Below are positions 33,561-43,324 of a stretch of 64,000 nt of DNA, piece after piece; position 1 is the stretch's first letter, and each line of letters begins with the position of its first letter. The translations under genes were made by a program, and so were the position numbers. The notes beneath the pieces were generated by a model. It ran no database searches. It was not told the origin of the DNA and worked only from the letters and a program-made list of their open reading frames with translations. Source of the stretch: a virus; the IMG/VR virus record IMGVR_UViG_3300031957_001682, positions 43,633 through 107,632 of that record; one strand, 5' to 3'.

Positions 33561-35891
33561 ATGACCAACCAAACACCAAACCCCAAAGCCCAACCCGTCA
33601 GCCAAAAGTATGACGGCATGAACAAATTCAAGAAGATGAAAAGTGTTGATGCTCTCTATGCACCCTACTGGGACGACCTTGCCGCCGTCAAGATTGATTT
33701 GATTGCCGACCCCGAAGAGCGCAGACAGGCTTGCCACACTGCTTACAATTCTTTGTCGGACCATGATGTGTTCGTGCGTGCTTGCCCTCTTGCACCACGC
33801 CCCGGCGTGCTTGAGTCCTCAAGAGCATTGGACATAAGCGAAGTCATCACCATCGTTGACCGCATCACTATGACGATGCTTGGACCGGACCCCGACCCTA
33901 CCAATCCTATGTACGAGCATGGTTTGTGTGACCCCTATGGTTGCATCATGCTCATGCCTTACCTCGATGCTACTGCTTCCTGTGTGGTAGCACCCTACTC
34001 CTATGTCACTGTTGGTGAAGGCAACGCTGGTGTGACCTCACCTCATGGTGGCTTCCAAATTGTCATGGACTTGAGCCAAAGCGCAGAACAATACTCACGG
34101 GAGGCACTTGAGAATATGGGAATTGACCCAGCCAAGATTGAACTTGAGTTCGTTCACCGTGTTCACGATGGTGACTTGAATGCAAAGGTACGCTCAAGCA
34201 CAAAGAAGTCAAACCATTGGGGCAACACACGCATCGTGCAACTGCGTGGTGCAGAAGATGGACACAAGCCTATCCGTTCTCCACCTCACCCGTTTGAAAT
34301 CAGTGGCTTCGTACAAGGTGGTACAATCACAGTCAAAGAAGTGCTTACACTTGTGGATGGTAGTGATGAAGAACTCGCTCGACTCGAAGAATATTTGCGT
34401 GGCCGTGACCTTGATGGTGTCGTCGTTGCACACCCCGATGGTAGTCCACTCTCCCACCATGCAGGGCAGTGTACTAAGTGGGGAGTCACTTACATCAACA
34501 GTGACAAGCCAAAGGTCGGTGACACATGGGTTGAGGTTGACGGATGGGTTATTGATGACCCCACCATCGAGCCTCAACCATTCAACCAGTACCATTGGCG
34601 TGAGTCCTTTGACCGAGGGCTTGCTGTTGGTATGACCAAGTTCTCTCGACAGTACGGTTGGTTGTCTAACCACTTCCATCAGTTCCTCGGTGGCGCAGTG
34701 ATGAGAAGTCCACAAGACACAGCCTACCTTGCTGGTGTCTTTGCTGGCTACCTTCCCAATGCTATCCTCTCCGTGTCCTTCGGTGAGTTGCGCTACATGA
34801 ATCGAATCAAGTCCAACACACTCCCTATCAACAACATCACATTCATGGCCTTGTCCGATGGCATCGGTATTGAGGAAGTGTACACACAGACTCGTCGTTC
34901 ATACTACCGGAAGATGGAAGACAAACCACTCACCATCCACTCCCTACTTGGGCAACTACAGTGGTGCGCCGAGATGTACAGCACAGGCTGGGAAGGCAGT
35001 GGCTACGGTGGCAAGAACACCTATGGCAATGCTACCAACAAGGGTGTTGCTATCGTTGAGGGCATCATCAAGTACGGTGCTGACCCCAGTGAAGATAACT
35101 TCCGAGCCTTGCTTGGCCTTGTCAATGAGGGTGAGAACATCGTACACAACAATGGTTTCTTCTTGGATAAGTACATCAGCAAGCGTGCCTTTGACATTGG
35201 TACAAACCCCAAAGAACTTTCAGCATTCTATCCCGATGACTTCTTTGCTGTGTACGGTGCGGCATCACACGCTTACCAATACATCAACGGCTTCAAGTCC
35301 GTTGACAAGACTGACACCACCCTCATCACGAACTTTGCTCTTAACAGCAAGGGTGCTAACAATGTCCACAAGCAAATGGAACAACCCATCATGGCTGTGG
35401 ATGATTCCCCGTTCACTACATTCAATACACCAAAGTATGTTCAATACATTCACGGCCACAACAGCAAATACAGTGGTGACAACCCCGACAAGTTCGTCCC
35501 ATGTGGTTCCCTTCACTGTGGAAAGTGCAAGCAGGTTGCACTCGACAAGATTAGCGCAGATGCACAAGCGATGATTCAACTACCACTACCAAGCAACCAA
35601 CCGCAGTACGACATGAACTTGCCACTCGATATTGAAGTGTCCTATGTCCTTCCCGAATACATCGAGGGACACAGTGGCTTACTACTCACCATCTTCAAGG
35701 GTCACTCTTACATTGAGCAGGTCATTCCCAACATCATGTCCTTCCTCAATGAAGCACACGAGCATGACCTACAAGACAATGCCTCCAAGATAGCACAGCA
35801 ATTGGTGAAGCACTATGCTTCATACATATACAACGCTCCACTTGACTTCAAGGTGAAGTTGATGCAAGCATACACAGGTGAAGAAGAATGA
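33561..35891 (+). CDS. Large unrecognised early protein
   Basis: 776 residues, globular throughout, no family recognised. Visible features: SPHGGFQIVMDLSQSAEQYS near residue 165, a Trp/His-rich part around YGWLSNHFHQFLGGAVMRSP (about 365), and a late CGSLHCGKCKQ metal-site candidate near residue 655. Ends TGEEE with the GGTGAAGAAGA junction into the phosphatase gene (ATGA overlap). An amidoligase-like identity was considered but the needed motifs were not found. Likely an enzyme of host takeover or nucleotide metabolism by size and position. Confidence 0.7.
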   Translation: MTNQTPNPKAQPVSQKYDGMNKFKKMKSVDALYAPYWDDLAAVKIDLIADPEERRQACHTAYNSLSDHDVFVRACPLAPRPGVLESSRALDISEVITIVDRITMTMLGPDPDPTNPMYEHGLCDPYGCIMLMPYLDATASCVVAPYSYVTVGEGNAGVTSPHGGFQIVMDLSQSAEQYSREALENMGIDPAKIELEFVHRVHDGDLNAKVRSSTKKSNHWGNTRIVQLRGAEDGHKPIRSPPHPFEISGFVQGGTITVKEVLTLVDGSDEELARLEEYLRGRDLDGVVVAHPDGSPLSHHAGQCTKWGVTYINSDKPKVGDTWVEVDGWVIDDPTIEPQPFNQYHWRESFDRGLAVGMTKFSRQYGWLSNHFHQFLGGAVMRSPQDTAYLAGVFAGYLPNAILSVSFGELRYMNRIKSNTLPINNITFMALSDGIGIEEVYTQTRRSYYRKMEDKPLTIHSLLGQLQWCAEMYSTGWEGSGYGGKNTYGNATNKGVAIVEGIIKYGADPSEDNFRALLGLVNEGENIVHNNGFFLDKYISKRAFDIGTNPKELSAFYPDDFFAVYGAASHAYQYINGFKSVDKTDTTLITNFALNSKGANNVHKQMEQPIMAVDDSPFTTFNTPKYVQYIHGHNSKYSGDNPDKFVPCGSLHCGKCKQVALDKISADAQAMIQLPLPSNQPQYDMNLPLDIEVSYVLPEYIEGHSGLLLTIFKGHSYIEQVIPNIMSFLNEAHEHDLQDNASKIAQQLVKHYASYIYNAPLDFKVKLMQAYTGEEE

Positions 35892-37183
35892 GTAGCAAGA
35901 AGACACGAAGACAACAACGCAAGAAAAACAAACACACTAATAACAAGGAGATGAACAAGATGACCAAGAAGATTAAACACACTAAGAAAACAACGCCAGC
36001 ACTACCGAGCAAGACCAACTGCCACACCGGACAGACATTGATATTCAAAACAGTCGAGGGTATCGAGGTGTACGCTGGTGGCAAGAACCGACAGGGTGGT
36101 TGGCACAAGATGAACCCACTACCTCAATTGGCAATGGGTCCAAGTGAAACGCTTGGTGGTTGGGGCGTGGGTAGCAAGACCGAAGTACCGGAGGGTTGGT
36201 CATGCGAGCAACACCTTGAGGTCGTCACTCCACCACTCATGCTCTCTCTTGACTGGCCGGATTTCAGCATCCCAAATGTGAGTAAGTATTTTTGGTACGC
36301 TGTCATTGATGACATTCGTGAGCATGGTATCACGAGAATCAGTACGCAGTGTGCTGGTGGTCATGGTCGCACTGGTGTACAGTTGGCTATCCTCGCATAC
36401 CTACTTGGCACAGAAGATGAGCGAGCCGCTTGGCCCGACGCTGGTGTGCTGACTGAATGGGTGCGTGAGCAACACTGTGTTCATGCTGTCGAGGCTAAGT
36501 CACAACAGCAGTACATCGCAGATGTATGTGACATTCCACTTGGCGAGAACAAGGTTCACGAATCCACCTACACCTTCGGAGGCTACACCACCGGAGGCTG
36601 GTCGGGAAAAGCAAAGGTGGCTGGGGCCACCGATGGGTATGATGAACCACTGTTTAATTCACCTAACTACGGGCGCATCATTGACCAGTACGGTGCAGAC
36701 TACTGCCCTCACTGTGGGGATGAGCCTCAGTCAATGATTGAGTACGGCGACTTGTGTGGTGCGTGTGGTAAAGACCCACAAGAGAGTACCTCAACTGACA
36801 CCACCTCGCTCAAGGAAGAGAGGGTTGAGATTGAACACTGCCCTGCTTGTGACTTCGATGTTATCATTGACGATGAGTGTACCCACTGTGGGTATGACTT
36901 GAAGATTGGGGCATCTAAAGCAGGTGAGGAATGCTTTGACTGCAATAGGAAATCAATGGACCATGATACTTTCAGTGGTATTCGATGTGTACCATGTCAC
37001 ACTATTGAACACGCCATCTCCATGAAGACATTGAAGTTGGAAGCCAAGAAGGGTACTTTCAATGTGAAGTGTTTGGAGTGTAAGAAGTTCGTGCCTTCCA
37101 ATCTCATTGCTGATACCAAGATAGGTGAAGGCTATGTTTGTTTCAAGTGTAGTGCCGAGCCAAAGAAGGAGGTGAAGGCATGA
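35888..37183 (+). CDS. Tyrosine-phosphatase-like protein with four zinc ribbons
   Basis: 431 residues. Lys/Arg-rich N-terminus (1 to 35), then a PTP-type domain: WPD loop LDWPDFSIP (general acid D125) and P-loop QCAGGHGRTG (C155, R161, CX5R). Residues about 270 to 425 hold four CxxC/CxxC ribbons: CPHCGDE..CGACGK, CPACDFD..CTHCGYD, CFDCNRK..CVPCHT and CLECKKF..CFKCS. Expected to remove phosphate from protein Tyr/Ser/Thr or from nucleic-acid 5' ends, with the ribbons binding RNA, DNA or a protein. Translationally coupled on both sides. Confidence 0.75.
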   Translation: MSSKKTRRQQRKKNKHTNNKEMNKMTKKIKHTKKTTPALPSKTNCHTGQTLIFKTVEGIEVYAGGKNRQGGWHKMNPLPQLAMGPSETLGGWGVGSKTEVPEGWSCEQHLEVVTPPLMLSLDWPDFSIPNVSKYFWYAVIDDIREHGITRISTQCAGGHGRTGVQLAILAYLLGTEDERAAWPDAGVLTEWVREQHCVHAVEAKSQQQYIADVCDIPLGENKVHESTYTFGGYTTGGWSGKAKVAGATDGYDEPLFNSPNYGRIIDQYGADYCPHCGDEPQSMIEYGDLCGACGKDPQESTSTDTTSLKEERVEIEHCPACDFDVIIDDECTHCGYDLKIGASKAGEECFDCNRKSMDHDTFSGIRCVPCHTIEHAISMKTLKLEAKKGTFNVKCLECKKFVPSNLIADTKIGEGYVCFKCSAEPKKEVKA

Positions 37184-37512
37184 ACAGAACATACGAAGAC
37201 ATGAGCAAGGAAGAACTGGTGACACTGGTGACACGATTGGCAAAGCAACACGATGAGTGGAGTGGAAAAGCATTCAAGTTGTGGGCTGTGATAGATAACA
37301 ATGCACCAAGTCTTCTGTACATAGCAAATGAAATCTTTAACCCATACCCCAATGAGCCATCAACTTATGAACGGGACTTCAAGCATGACGAGAGTGACGA
37401 AGCAAAGGAGTTGCGTGAGCAAGTTGAATACTTCAAAGGTTTAGTTGACCACTACAAAGATGAACTACTGAAAGCAAAGGATGAATGGCAACCAAAGGAG
37501 ACGATTGAATGA
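37180..37512 (+). CDS. Coiled-coil protein upstream of SNF2 helicase
   Basis: 110 residues; two helical stretches, the last (residues 72 to 105, AKELREQVEYFKGLVDHYKD) a coiled coil. ATGA overlaps at both ends. May be an accessory of the helicase because of coupling; no family. Confidence 0.65.
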   Translation: MNRTYEDMSKEELVTLVTRLAKQHDEWSGKAFKLWAVIDNNAPSLLYIANEIFNPYPNEPSTYERDFKHDESDEAKELREQVEYFKGLVDHYKDELLKAKDEWQPKETIE

Positions 37513-40082
37513 ACACCGTCGCAGTACACCGAATGATTCGAGTCTTCACTGGCTACGGCTCACCCGACTTGGGTAAGGATGGCGTGGGTCCAAACAAATC
37601 CGATTGGTCTTTCTTCTCCGGCGTGGCACATCAAGATGGGATGCAAGACCATCAGTTGCTTGAGGCGGCTGAACGATTCCACAAGTATCGCAACACACAA
37701 CTACCATCCATCCTCACTGACGCTGGACTGATTGAACAGAAGGAGCAAGTAAGTTCCTTCTTACTTGACATGAAGAAGGAGGGCGAGCGAGGTAAGCGTG
37801 AGTATGAAAGGATGCAACAGCAACGAGCCGACAAGTGGGAGCGTGAATCAAATGGTGACCGTGTACTTAGCAAGTCAATGCTCTCTCGCAAGAATGTATT
37901 CGATGACATGGTTGTCGAGGCTATCATGTACGCTCGTGAATGTGATGAGGCTACTGCCAAGCACTACATCAAATCATACATGGAGTCATGGCAACCACCA
38001 TCATCAGTGCGTGTGTCTGTACAGCAAGTCGATGATGTGTGGCGCAACAAGTGGGGCAAGGAGATTAAGTCTTCACGCATCGCTTTGTCATACACATACA
38101 ACCCTGCTTTCAATGCGGCCCTCAAGGGTGCGCTGTCATTCCCTCAAGTCAAGTTCGATGGGCGCACTAAGATGTGGAGCATCATGGATGATGAAGCGGT
38201 ACTCAACAAAGCAGTGAAGGCGTTGGAAGATGCCGGTGCTTTCTTTGACGACACCCTCACTCAACTACGGGGCGACCATACTTTCACTGCTAAACCACAG
38301 GGCAAGAAGGTCACTGCTACCACTGCTACCTTGCGTGGTTCATCGGTGGTCTTGCAGTGGCCCTACATCAGTGAGCCTCACATTCGTACTGCTGTCATGG
38401 GTGCAGTGAAGCAGACACAAGGCCGCAAGTGGAACCCCGACAAGAAGACATGGAGCGTGGCTCTTAGTGAGGCGGCTCCCCTTATCGACAGGCTTCGTAA
38501 GTTAGAACTTACTCAAGCAACTGCGCTGGCACAAGCCATCGAAGTTATCCCCGAAGTTCACACAGTCATGGAAGAACGAGCCAACCGTATTGCTATCAGC
38601 AGTGCGGCTCGGCTTGATGATACCATGCTCGTGAGTGAGATGCGTAATGCACTGGCTGAACACTTCCCTGCTGGTCGTGAACTGTACCCCTTCCAATATG
38701 TCGGTGTGCAGTTCGCACAACTGGCTGGTGGTCGTTGCCTCATCGGTGACGACATGGGTATTGGCAAGACTATCCAAGCCCTTGCTTACATCGCACTGAA
38801 CCAAGACAAACTACCTGCGCTGGTAGTATGCCCTGCCAATGTCAAGTACAACTGGGCGAAGGAGGTCAAGGCTTGGCTACCTAACTTGAGTGTGAATGTT
38901 ATCGAGGGTCGTAGCAAAGGAACCATCGAACCTGCTGACATACACATTTGCAACTACGACATTATGAAAGGGCGACTCCCTCAACTGTTGACACATGGTA
39001 TCAACATCGTAGTGTGTGATGAGTCACACTACCTCAAGAATGCTAAGACGCAACGCACTGCGGCTACCCTTGAGATTGCAGAAGAGAGTGAGTCGGTTCT
39101 GTGCTTGAGTGGTACAGCCATCACCAACAGACCGATTGAGTTCTTCACTACACTCAACCTGCTTCGACCCAATGAGTTCAGTTCATCCTATCAGTTCGGA
39201 CAGTCGTACTGTGATGCTCACCACAATGGATGGGCATGGGACTACTCCGGCTCAAGCAACTCCGCCGAGTTGCACGAGCGCACTCGTGACTTCTGTATTC
39301 GCAGACTCAAGAGTGAGGTGCTGACTGAACTACCCGACAAGCAACGCACACTCCACACAGTCAAGCCATCCAAGCAACAACTGTCACACTACAACGGTGT
39401 GCATCAAGCGTGGCTTGATGAGTGGGCTGGCTACCGTGAAGCATACAATGTACCAGCAGGGTTCGTACTGAATATGCTGACCGACCTGCGCCACGAGTGC
39501 GGGAAGATGAAGGCGGCATCAGCAGTGGACTACATCATGGAGTACCGAAACATCACAGGCAAACAAATCGTTGTCTTCGCACATCACAAGGATGTACTCA
39601 AGGCAGTGTACGATGGACTCCAATCACTCAAGGAAGACATACCAAAGACAGCCGCCATCACCGGAGAAGTAGCCGCCGATATGCGACAGATGCGAGTCGA
39701 AGCATTCCAAGCAGGGCACATAGATGTATTGCTGTGCAGTACAGTGGCGGCGAAGGAAGGACTCACTCTCACTGCGGCAGACACAGTGCTGTTCGTTGAA
39801 AGAGAATGGGTTCCAGCATGGGAGGAACAAGCCGAGGACCGTGTGTACCGCATCGGTCAAGACAGTGACTCCGTACAGGCAGTGTACCTTACAGTAGCAG
39901 GTACGATTGATGAGAAGTTCAACGCTGTCATTGAAGCCAAGCGAGCAGTGGTCAAGGCTGTGCTTGATGGTGGAGATGTGGATGAGCGCATGGGTATAGC
40001 CAGCGCACTCATCGAAGCGATGATGGATGCAGGTGACCTACCTGCTGACTTCAACAAGAAGCAAAACAAAACAAGGAACTGA
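37509..40082 (+). CDS. SNF2-family helicase with HARP-like repeats
   Basis: 857 residues. Superfamily 2 Snf2 motor: motif I GDDMGIGKT (K420), motif II VCDESHYLKN (D504), motif III LSGTAITNRP, C-terminal VFAHHKDVLKAVYDGL and the arginine-finger region EDRVYRIGQDSDSVQAVYL. Two repeats at about residues 189 to 258 and 275 to 340 (FDGRTKMWSIM and WNPDKKTWSVAL) resemble the HARP domains of SMARCAL1-type annealing helicases. Expected to use ATP to remodel or reanneal DNA at forks. Coupled to the coiled-coil gene. Confidence 0.9.
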   Translation: MNTVAVHRMIRVFTGYGSPDLGKDGVGPNKSDWSFFSGVAHQDGMQDHQLLEAAERFHKYRNTQLPSILTDAGLIEQKEQVSSFLLDMKKEGERGKREYERMQQQRADKWERESNGDRVLSKSMLSRKNVFDDMVVEAIMYARECDEATAKHYIKSYMESWQPPSSVRVSVQQVDDVWRNKWGKEIKSSRIALSYTYNPAFNAALKGALSFPQVKFDGRTKMWSIMDDEAVLNKAVKALEDAGAFFDDTLTQLRGDHTFTAKPQGKKVTATTATLRGSSVVLQWPYISEPHIRTAVMGAVKQTQGRKWNPDKKTWSVALSEAAPLIDRLRKLELTQATALAQAIEVIPEVHTVMEERANRIAISSAARLDDTMLVSEMRNALAEHFPAGRELYPFQYVGVQFAQLAGGRCLIGDDMGIGKTIQALAYIALNQDKLPALVVCPANVKYNWAKEVKAWLPNLSVNVIEGRSKGTIEPADIHICNYDIMKGRLPQLLTHGINIVVCDESHYLKNAKTQRTAATLEIAEESESVLCLSGTAITNRPIEFFTTLNLLRPNEFSSSYQFGQSYCDAHHNGWAWDYSGSSNSAELHERTRDFCIRRLKSEVLTELPDKQRTLHTVKPSKQQLSHYNGVHQAWLDEWAGYREAYNVPAGFVLNMLTDLRHECGKMKAASAVDYIMEYRNITGKQIVVFAHHKDVLKAVYDGLQSLKEDIPKTAAITGEVAADMRQMRVEAFQAGHIDVLLCSTVAAKEGLTLTAADTVLFVEREWVPAWEEQAEDRVYRIGQDSDSVQAVYLTVAGTIDEKFNAVIEAKRAVVKAVLDGGDVDERMGIASALIEAMMDAGDLPADFNKKQNKTRN

Positions 40083-40126
40083 AACCGATTTGGTATAAAG
40101 AACAAAAGAAAAAAGAGATGAGAACT
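40078..40126 (+). promoter_or_regulatory. Conserved early promoter, copy 4
   Basis: ACTGAAACCGATTTGGTATA then AAGAACAAAAGAAAAAAGAGATGAGAACT before ATG 40127. It starts inside the last codons of the helicase gene. Confidence 0.8.
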
Positions 40127-40576
40127 ATGGCAATTAATACAGAAGCAATAGAATACAAAACAGAACGAGAGATTGAAGAAGGCGTACCCATGCTACAAGC
40201 AAGGGTGAACGCAGGGAGTGGTACACTTCACCTACAAGGGTGGAGCAATACATTCACTGTGAACAGAAATTATGGATGGGCGGCTAAGTTCAATGTCCCT
40301 GCTCAACTGACAACATGGCTGGCAAAGCATGAGCCGACTCACACTTCTTTCGCAAGCAGTGAGAGAGTGTATGTTCGTGGACTGACAGTTAGAGAATTTA
40401 CGGATGGCATTCAGTTGCACATCTATACGGGTGGTGAAGTGCCGGGTGCAAATTACAACGACACTACATTCGTACTGGACATGAACCCAAACAAACCATT
40501 GGTTGCGGAGATGCTTGACTTCCTACGAGGCAATGACCTCATCGAAACATTCGATGAAATGAGGTGGACACAATGA
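40127..40576 (+). CDS. Hypothetical early protein
   Basis: 149 residues, beta-rich (LQARVNAGSGTLHLQGWSNT), no family. ATG 40127 is chosen over ATG 40118 because the same leader spacing (GAG(A/T)TGAGAAC then ATGGCA) precedes the clamp-loader gene. Confidence 0.6.
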   Translation: MAINTEAIEYKTEREIEEGVPMLQARVNAGSGTLHLQGWSNTFTVNRNYGWAAKFNVPAQLTTWLAKHEPTHTSFASSERVYVRGLTVREFTDGIQLHIYTGGEVPGANYNDTTFVLDMNPNKPLVAEMLDFLRGNDLIETFDEMRWTQ

Positions 40577-41187
40577 ACCATGCGTTTCAATCGGTAGTTG
40601 ATGCACTGACCGAGTTGCACGAGTTGATGACCAATGATGTAGTGTCATGGCAAACATGGACTGATGAGTTCACCACTGCTTATCAGTTTAACAAGAGTGC
40701 GGCTGGTCTTCTTGAAGAGAGGATGACAGCAGACTCACCATACCACTCCTTGTGGATAGATGGCTACACGGCAGTACATGGTAGCAGTTCGTTCGACGCA
40801 GGGTTTTGGATTATGTCTTTCAAACACTTGGCGAAGATATTCGATGTTCCTATGTCATGGATGGCGGCACTACGCTTCACTGCTATTGCTGACCCTACCT
40901 CCGGTTATCGTTGGGGGTTGAAAGGACTACCATCATTCGTTGATGAAGAGGGGTACTGTAATGAATCACTATGGGCATCACACCGTGACGGTGTAGCGGC
41001 TGGTCTTATTGAGAACACCGAGTTCCCATTCCTACGCAAGCCCGACGCAGTGGCGATAAGTGACATTGCTATGAAATCAGCAACGGAGGCGGCGAAGTCA
41101 CTTGACCTATCGTTGAGTCAATACCTTGAGCATCTCACGGACACGAGCATGGACATGACGCTTCCCGCACGAGGTGATGATGAATGA
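40573..41187 (+). CDS. Hypothetical early protein
   Basis: 204 residues, alpha-helical, Trp-rich in the middle (FWIMSFKHLAKIFDVPMSWM). No family recognised. ATGA overlap upstream and downstream shows coupling in the copy-4 unit. Confidence 0.65.
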   Translation: MNHAFQSVVDALTELHELMTNDVVSWQTWTDEFTTAYQFNKSAAGLLEERMTADSPYHSLWIDGYTAVHGSSSFDAGFWIMSFKHLAKIFDVPMSWMAALRFTAIADPTSGYRWGLKGLPSFVDEEGYCNESLWASHRDGVAAGLIENTEFPFLRKPDAVAISDIAMKSATEAAKSLDLSLSQYLEHLTDTSMDMTLPARGDDE

Positions 41188-41657
41188 TGATAGTCACTGA
41201 TGAGCAGATGAAACAGGATTGGTATGACAACTTGACGAATGCGTATGACCTACAGGCGATTGTTCTTGCTCATTATGATGCTGGAAGTTTTGGCTTTGCA
41301 GACTACGACGAGGCACAGGATAACTTAGCCAGCGAGAACTTCCTCGTGTACACAGACGAAGAGGCTGACGAAGCAGTGCGTGATTACATAGAGGAATCAG
41401 TATGGGCTTTCACTCCATCGTTCTTACGAGCACATACAGACCACAGGGCAAGAGTCACTGTTGAAGCAATTGCGAAACTACAGGAGATGTGTGAGAGTGC
41501 AAACGAACCACTCAAGGCGATGATAAAGGACTTCGATGCCTTTGTTGAAGACGCAGTATCATGCGACGGGCGAGGACATTTCCTTGCTCCATACGACCAT
41601 GAAGAGAACGAGATTACTTTCAATGGCATAACATACTACATTTACCGGAGGAATTGA
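41184..41657 (+). CDS. Conserved phage-type hypothetical protein
   Basis: 157 residues. The C-terminus CDGRGHFLAPYDHEENEITF is a pattern seen in many phage proteins of unknown role. Acidic, mainly helical. ATGA overlap with the previous gene. Confidence 0.65.
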   Translation: MMIVTDEQMKQDWYDNLTNAYDLQAIVLAHYDAGSFGFADYDEAQDNLASENFLVYTDEEADEAVRDYIEESVWAFTPSFLRAHTDHRARVTVEAIAKLQEMCESANEPLKAMIKDFDAFVEDAVSCDGRGHFLAPYDHEENEITFNGITYYIYRRN

Positions 41658-41658
41658 A

Positions 41659-41724
41659 ATGAGCGTACTGAAAATTAGGATTGAAACGGAAGAATACATT
41701 TACGAAGAATACTTGGAGGCATAA
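41659..41724 (+). CDS. 21-aa peptide
   Basis: MSVLKIRIETEEYIYEEYLE plus one residue, directly behind CCGGAGGAATTGAA, so probably translated. It carries the GGAGG for the next gene. Function unknown. Confidence 0.4.
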   Translation: MSVLKIRIETEEYIYEEYLEA

Positions 41725-41726
41725 GA

Positions 41727-41867
41727 ATGAAACTAAGTGAAGCAGAAAACATGGATGATGAAGATTTTAGAGAATGGTGGATAAATGAAGTGAGTGGTAT
41801 TCCCAAAGGCGAATTGATTCAACTGTTTATGACTGACGAATGGCAACTCATAGAGGTGGACGCATGA
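41727..41867 (+). CDS. 46-aa acidic protein
   Basis: Acidic helical protein (NMDDEDFREWWINEVSG). GGAGG precedes it; its own end IEVDA is another version of the VEV-A junction tail and overlaps the next ATG. Confidence 0.5.
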   Translation: MKLSEAENMDDEDFREWWINEVSGIPKGELIQLFMTDEWQLIEVDA

Positions 41868-42100
41868 AACTAATCATAGGCACAGACCGATACATTATGC
41901 TTGAAAGTATTCCCGACCTTGAATGGTATCAAGTGACCGAATCAATTCGATGCCAGCACATCACCGACGCAGGTGACATGGTGCGGAGAACACAACGAGG
42001 ATGGGAGTTTTTCTCATCGCTCACAGATAACAGTCCAAGATATGTGCTACCCAGTAGGGCGGCAATACTTGACACACACACGGAAGGTGAAGAAGAATGA
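41864..42100 (+). CDS. Hypothetical protein ending GEEE
   Basis: 78 residues, beta-rich, unrecognised. ATG 41864 chosen for its ATGA overlap and the GAGGTGGA site. Ends EGEEE with the GGTGAAGAAGA junction to the Myb-like gene. Confidence 0.6.
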   Translation: MKLIIGTDRYIMLESIPDLEWYQVTESIRCQHITDAGDMVRRTQRGWEFFSSLTDNSPRYVLPSRAAILDTHTEGEEE

Positions 42101-42666
42101 ACAATAAGAAAGGAAAATGGACAGATATAGAAACGAATGCACTGCTACGAATGCGTACTGCTGGTGTTCCCTACAAGGAAATCGCCAAGCAACTGAATCG
42201 TAGCGCACATGCTTGTACACAACAGTACAGCAAGGTGAAAGATACTTTGGCATATCACACCGATAGAACAGTTAAGTCACCGGAGGTGCAAAGGAATCAC
42301 GATATGATAAAGATGTTAGCCAACCCTAAGCAACAACCTTACACCCCATCAGTGCAACCACTATCCACAGAACGCAACAACAAGGCATGGACCGGCAAAG
42401 AAGACCGACTACTCAAGAGCATGGTAAGACACAAGGCAACCATGCTTCAACTCATGACCGCATTGAAGCGTACTGAAAAGGCCATTGATTCAAGAATCCG
42501 TACTCTTGGTAAGAAAACACGCAAGCCAAGACCTGCTAAGGTTGAAACCACTACGGACATTGGTATCGAAAATCTCATTGGGTTCATTCGTGGACTCCAA
42601 GAAGAGAACAAGCAACTACGAGCCAAGTTGGAAAGCATTCGTGACGCATTGAAAAACAATGACTGA
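42097..42666 (+). CDS. Myb/SANT-like DNA-binding protein
   Basis: 189 residues. Two Myb/SANT-like units: KWTDIETNALLRMRTAGVPY followed by KEIAKQLNRSAHACTQQYS (residues 7 to 46), and WTGKEDRLLKSMVRHKATML followed by ALKRTEKAIDSRIRTLGKK (93 to 133). A C-terminal coiled coil (GLQEENKQLRAKLESIRDAL) would dimerise it. Likely a viral transcription regulator; candidate reader of the repeated promoter or operators. The next gene overlaps it by 8 nt. Confidence 0.65.
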   Translation: MNNKKGKWTDIETNALLRMRTAGVPYKEIAKQLNRSAHACTQQYSKVKDTLAYHTDRTVKSPEVQRNHDMIKMLANPKQQPYTPSVQPLSTERNNKAWTGKEDRLLKSMVRHKATMLQLMTALKRTEKAIDSRIRTLGKKTRKPRPAKVETTTDIGIENLIGFIRGLQEENKQLRAKLESIRDALKNND

Positions 42667-43315
42667 AAGTGCTTTCAATCACATTCAAAGTAGTGATGTA
42701 GCGGGAATATACATGGGGGGTGGCACTGGGGCTTTGCTCCACTACACTCCCTATGGCCGTTTCGTTGAGAAGCGGGGTAGGAACTCACACCATGTACACA
42801 ATGAGTGGTGCATGAACAGGTTCCTCGATGCACTCGGAGTGTGTGTCCCACAGGCTACCTTACATCTTGACACTCACTTGAATTATGTCATGCTCACGGA
42901 GTATGAAGAGGGTGCTACTCGCTATCAACCTAAACGGGATGCTGAACAGGTCACGCATGACTTCGTACCCCACGCACTAATAGCAAATTGGGATATGCTT
43001 GGGCTGGACAATGACAACATACTACGCCGACCCGATGGTAGGCTAACCTATGTTGATGTAGGAGGTTCGGGTCCGTTCCGAGCAGAAGGGAAACCCAAAG
43101 GTGAAATGTTCACAAGTACAGTAGGTGAACTCGATACGCTACGGGACAAGAACCCATACGAATTAGGACACATCACCGAACAGGACATAGCGCAATCATT
43201 CGATAGGTACGGTGGCGAGGATGCCATGTATGATGCACTGCGACACATACAAGATGGACGGACACGAAAGATTATGCGACAACGAATACAAGATGTTGCG
43301 AGAAGAGTTGCTTGA
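42659..43315 (+). CDS. HipA/PI3K-like protein kinase candidate
   Basis: 218 residues. Kinase-like landmarks in order: Gly-rich loop MGGGTGALLHYTPYGRFVEK (residues 19 to 38, K38), a helix glutamate HNEW (E49), hinge-like YVMLTEYEEG (76 to 85), catalytic loop IANWDMLGLDNDN (D112, N118, N120) and a metal-binding YVDVGG (D133). The order and spacing match HipA- or PI3K-like atypical kinases, but the protein is short. May phosphorylate a host protein and counterbalance the two phosphatases. Confidence 0.45.
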   Translation: MTESAFNHIQSSDVAGIYMGGGTGALLHYTPYGRFVEKRGRNSHHVHNEWCMNRFLDALGVCVPQATLHLDTHLNYVMLTEYEEGATRYQPKRDAEQVTHDFVPHALIANWDMLGLDNDNILRRPDGRLTYVDVGGSGPFRAEGKPKGEMFTSTVGELDTLRDKNPYELGHITEQDIAQSFDRYGGEDAMYDALRHIQDGRTRKIMRQRIQDVARRVA

Positions 43316-43324
43316 AAAAACAAC

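Noticed and set aside
33210-33764. 184-codon leftward frame
   Set aside because: Antisense to two coupled early genes and promoter copy 3; no ribosome site.
33561-35891. Amidoligase identity for the 776-aa protein
   Set aside because: Length and a few His/Gly stretches suggested it, but the ordered acidic and GGHxH motifs of that family were not found.
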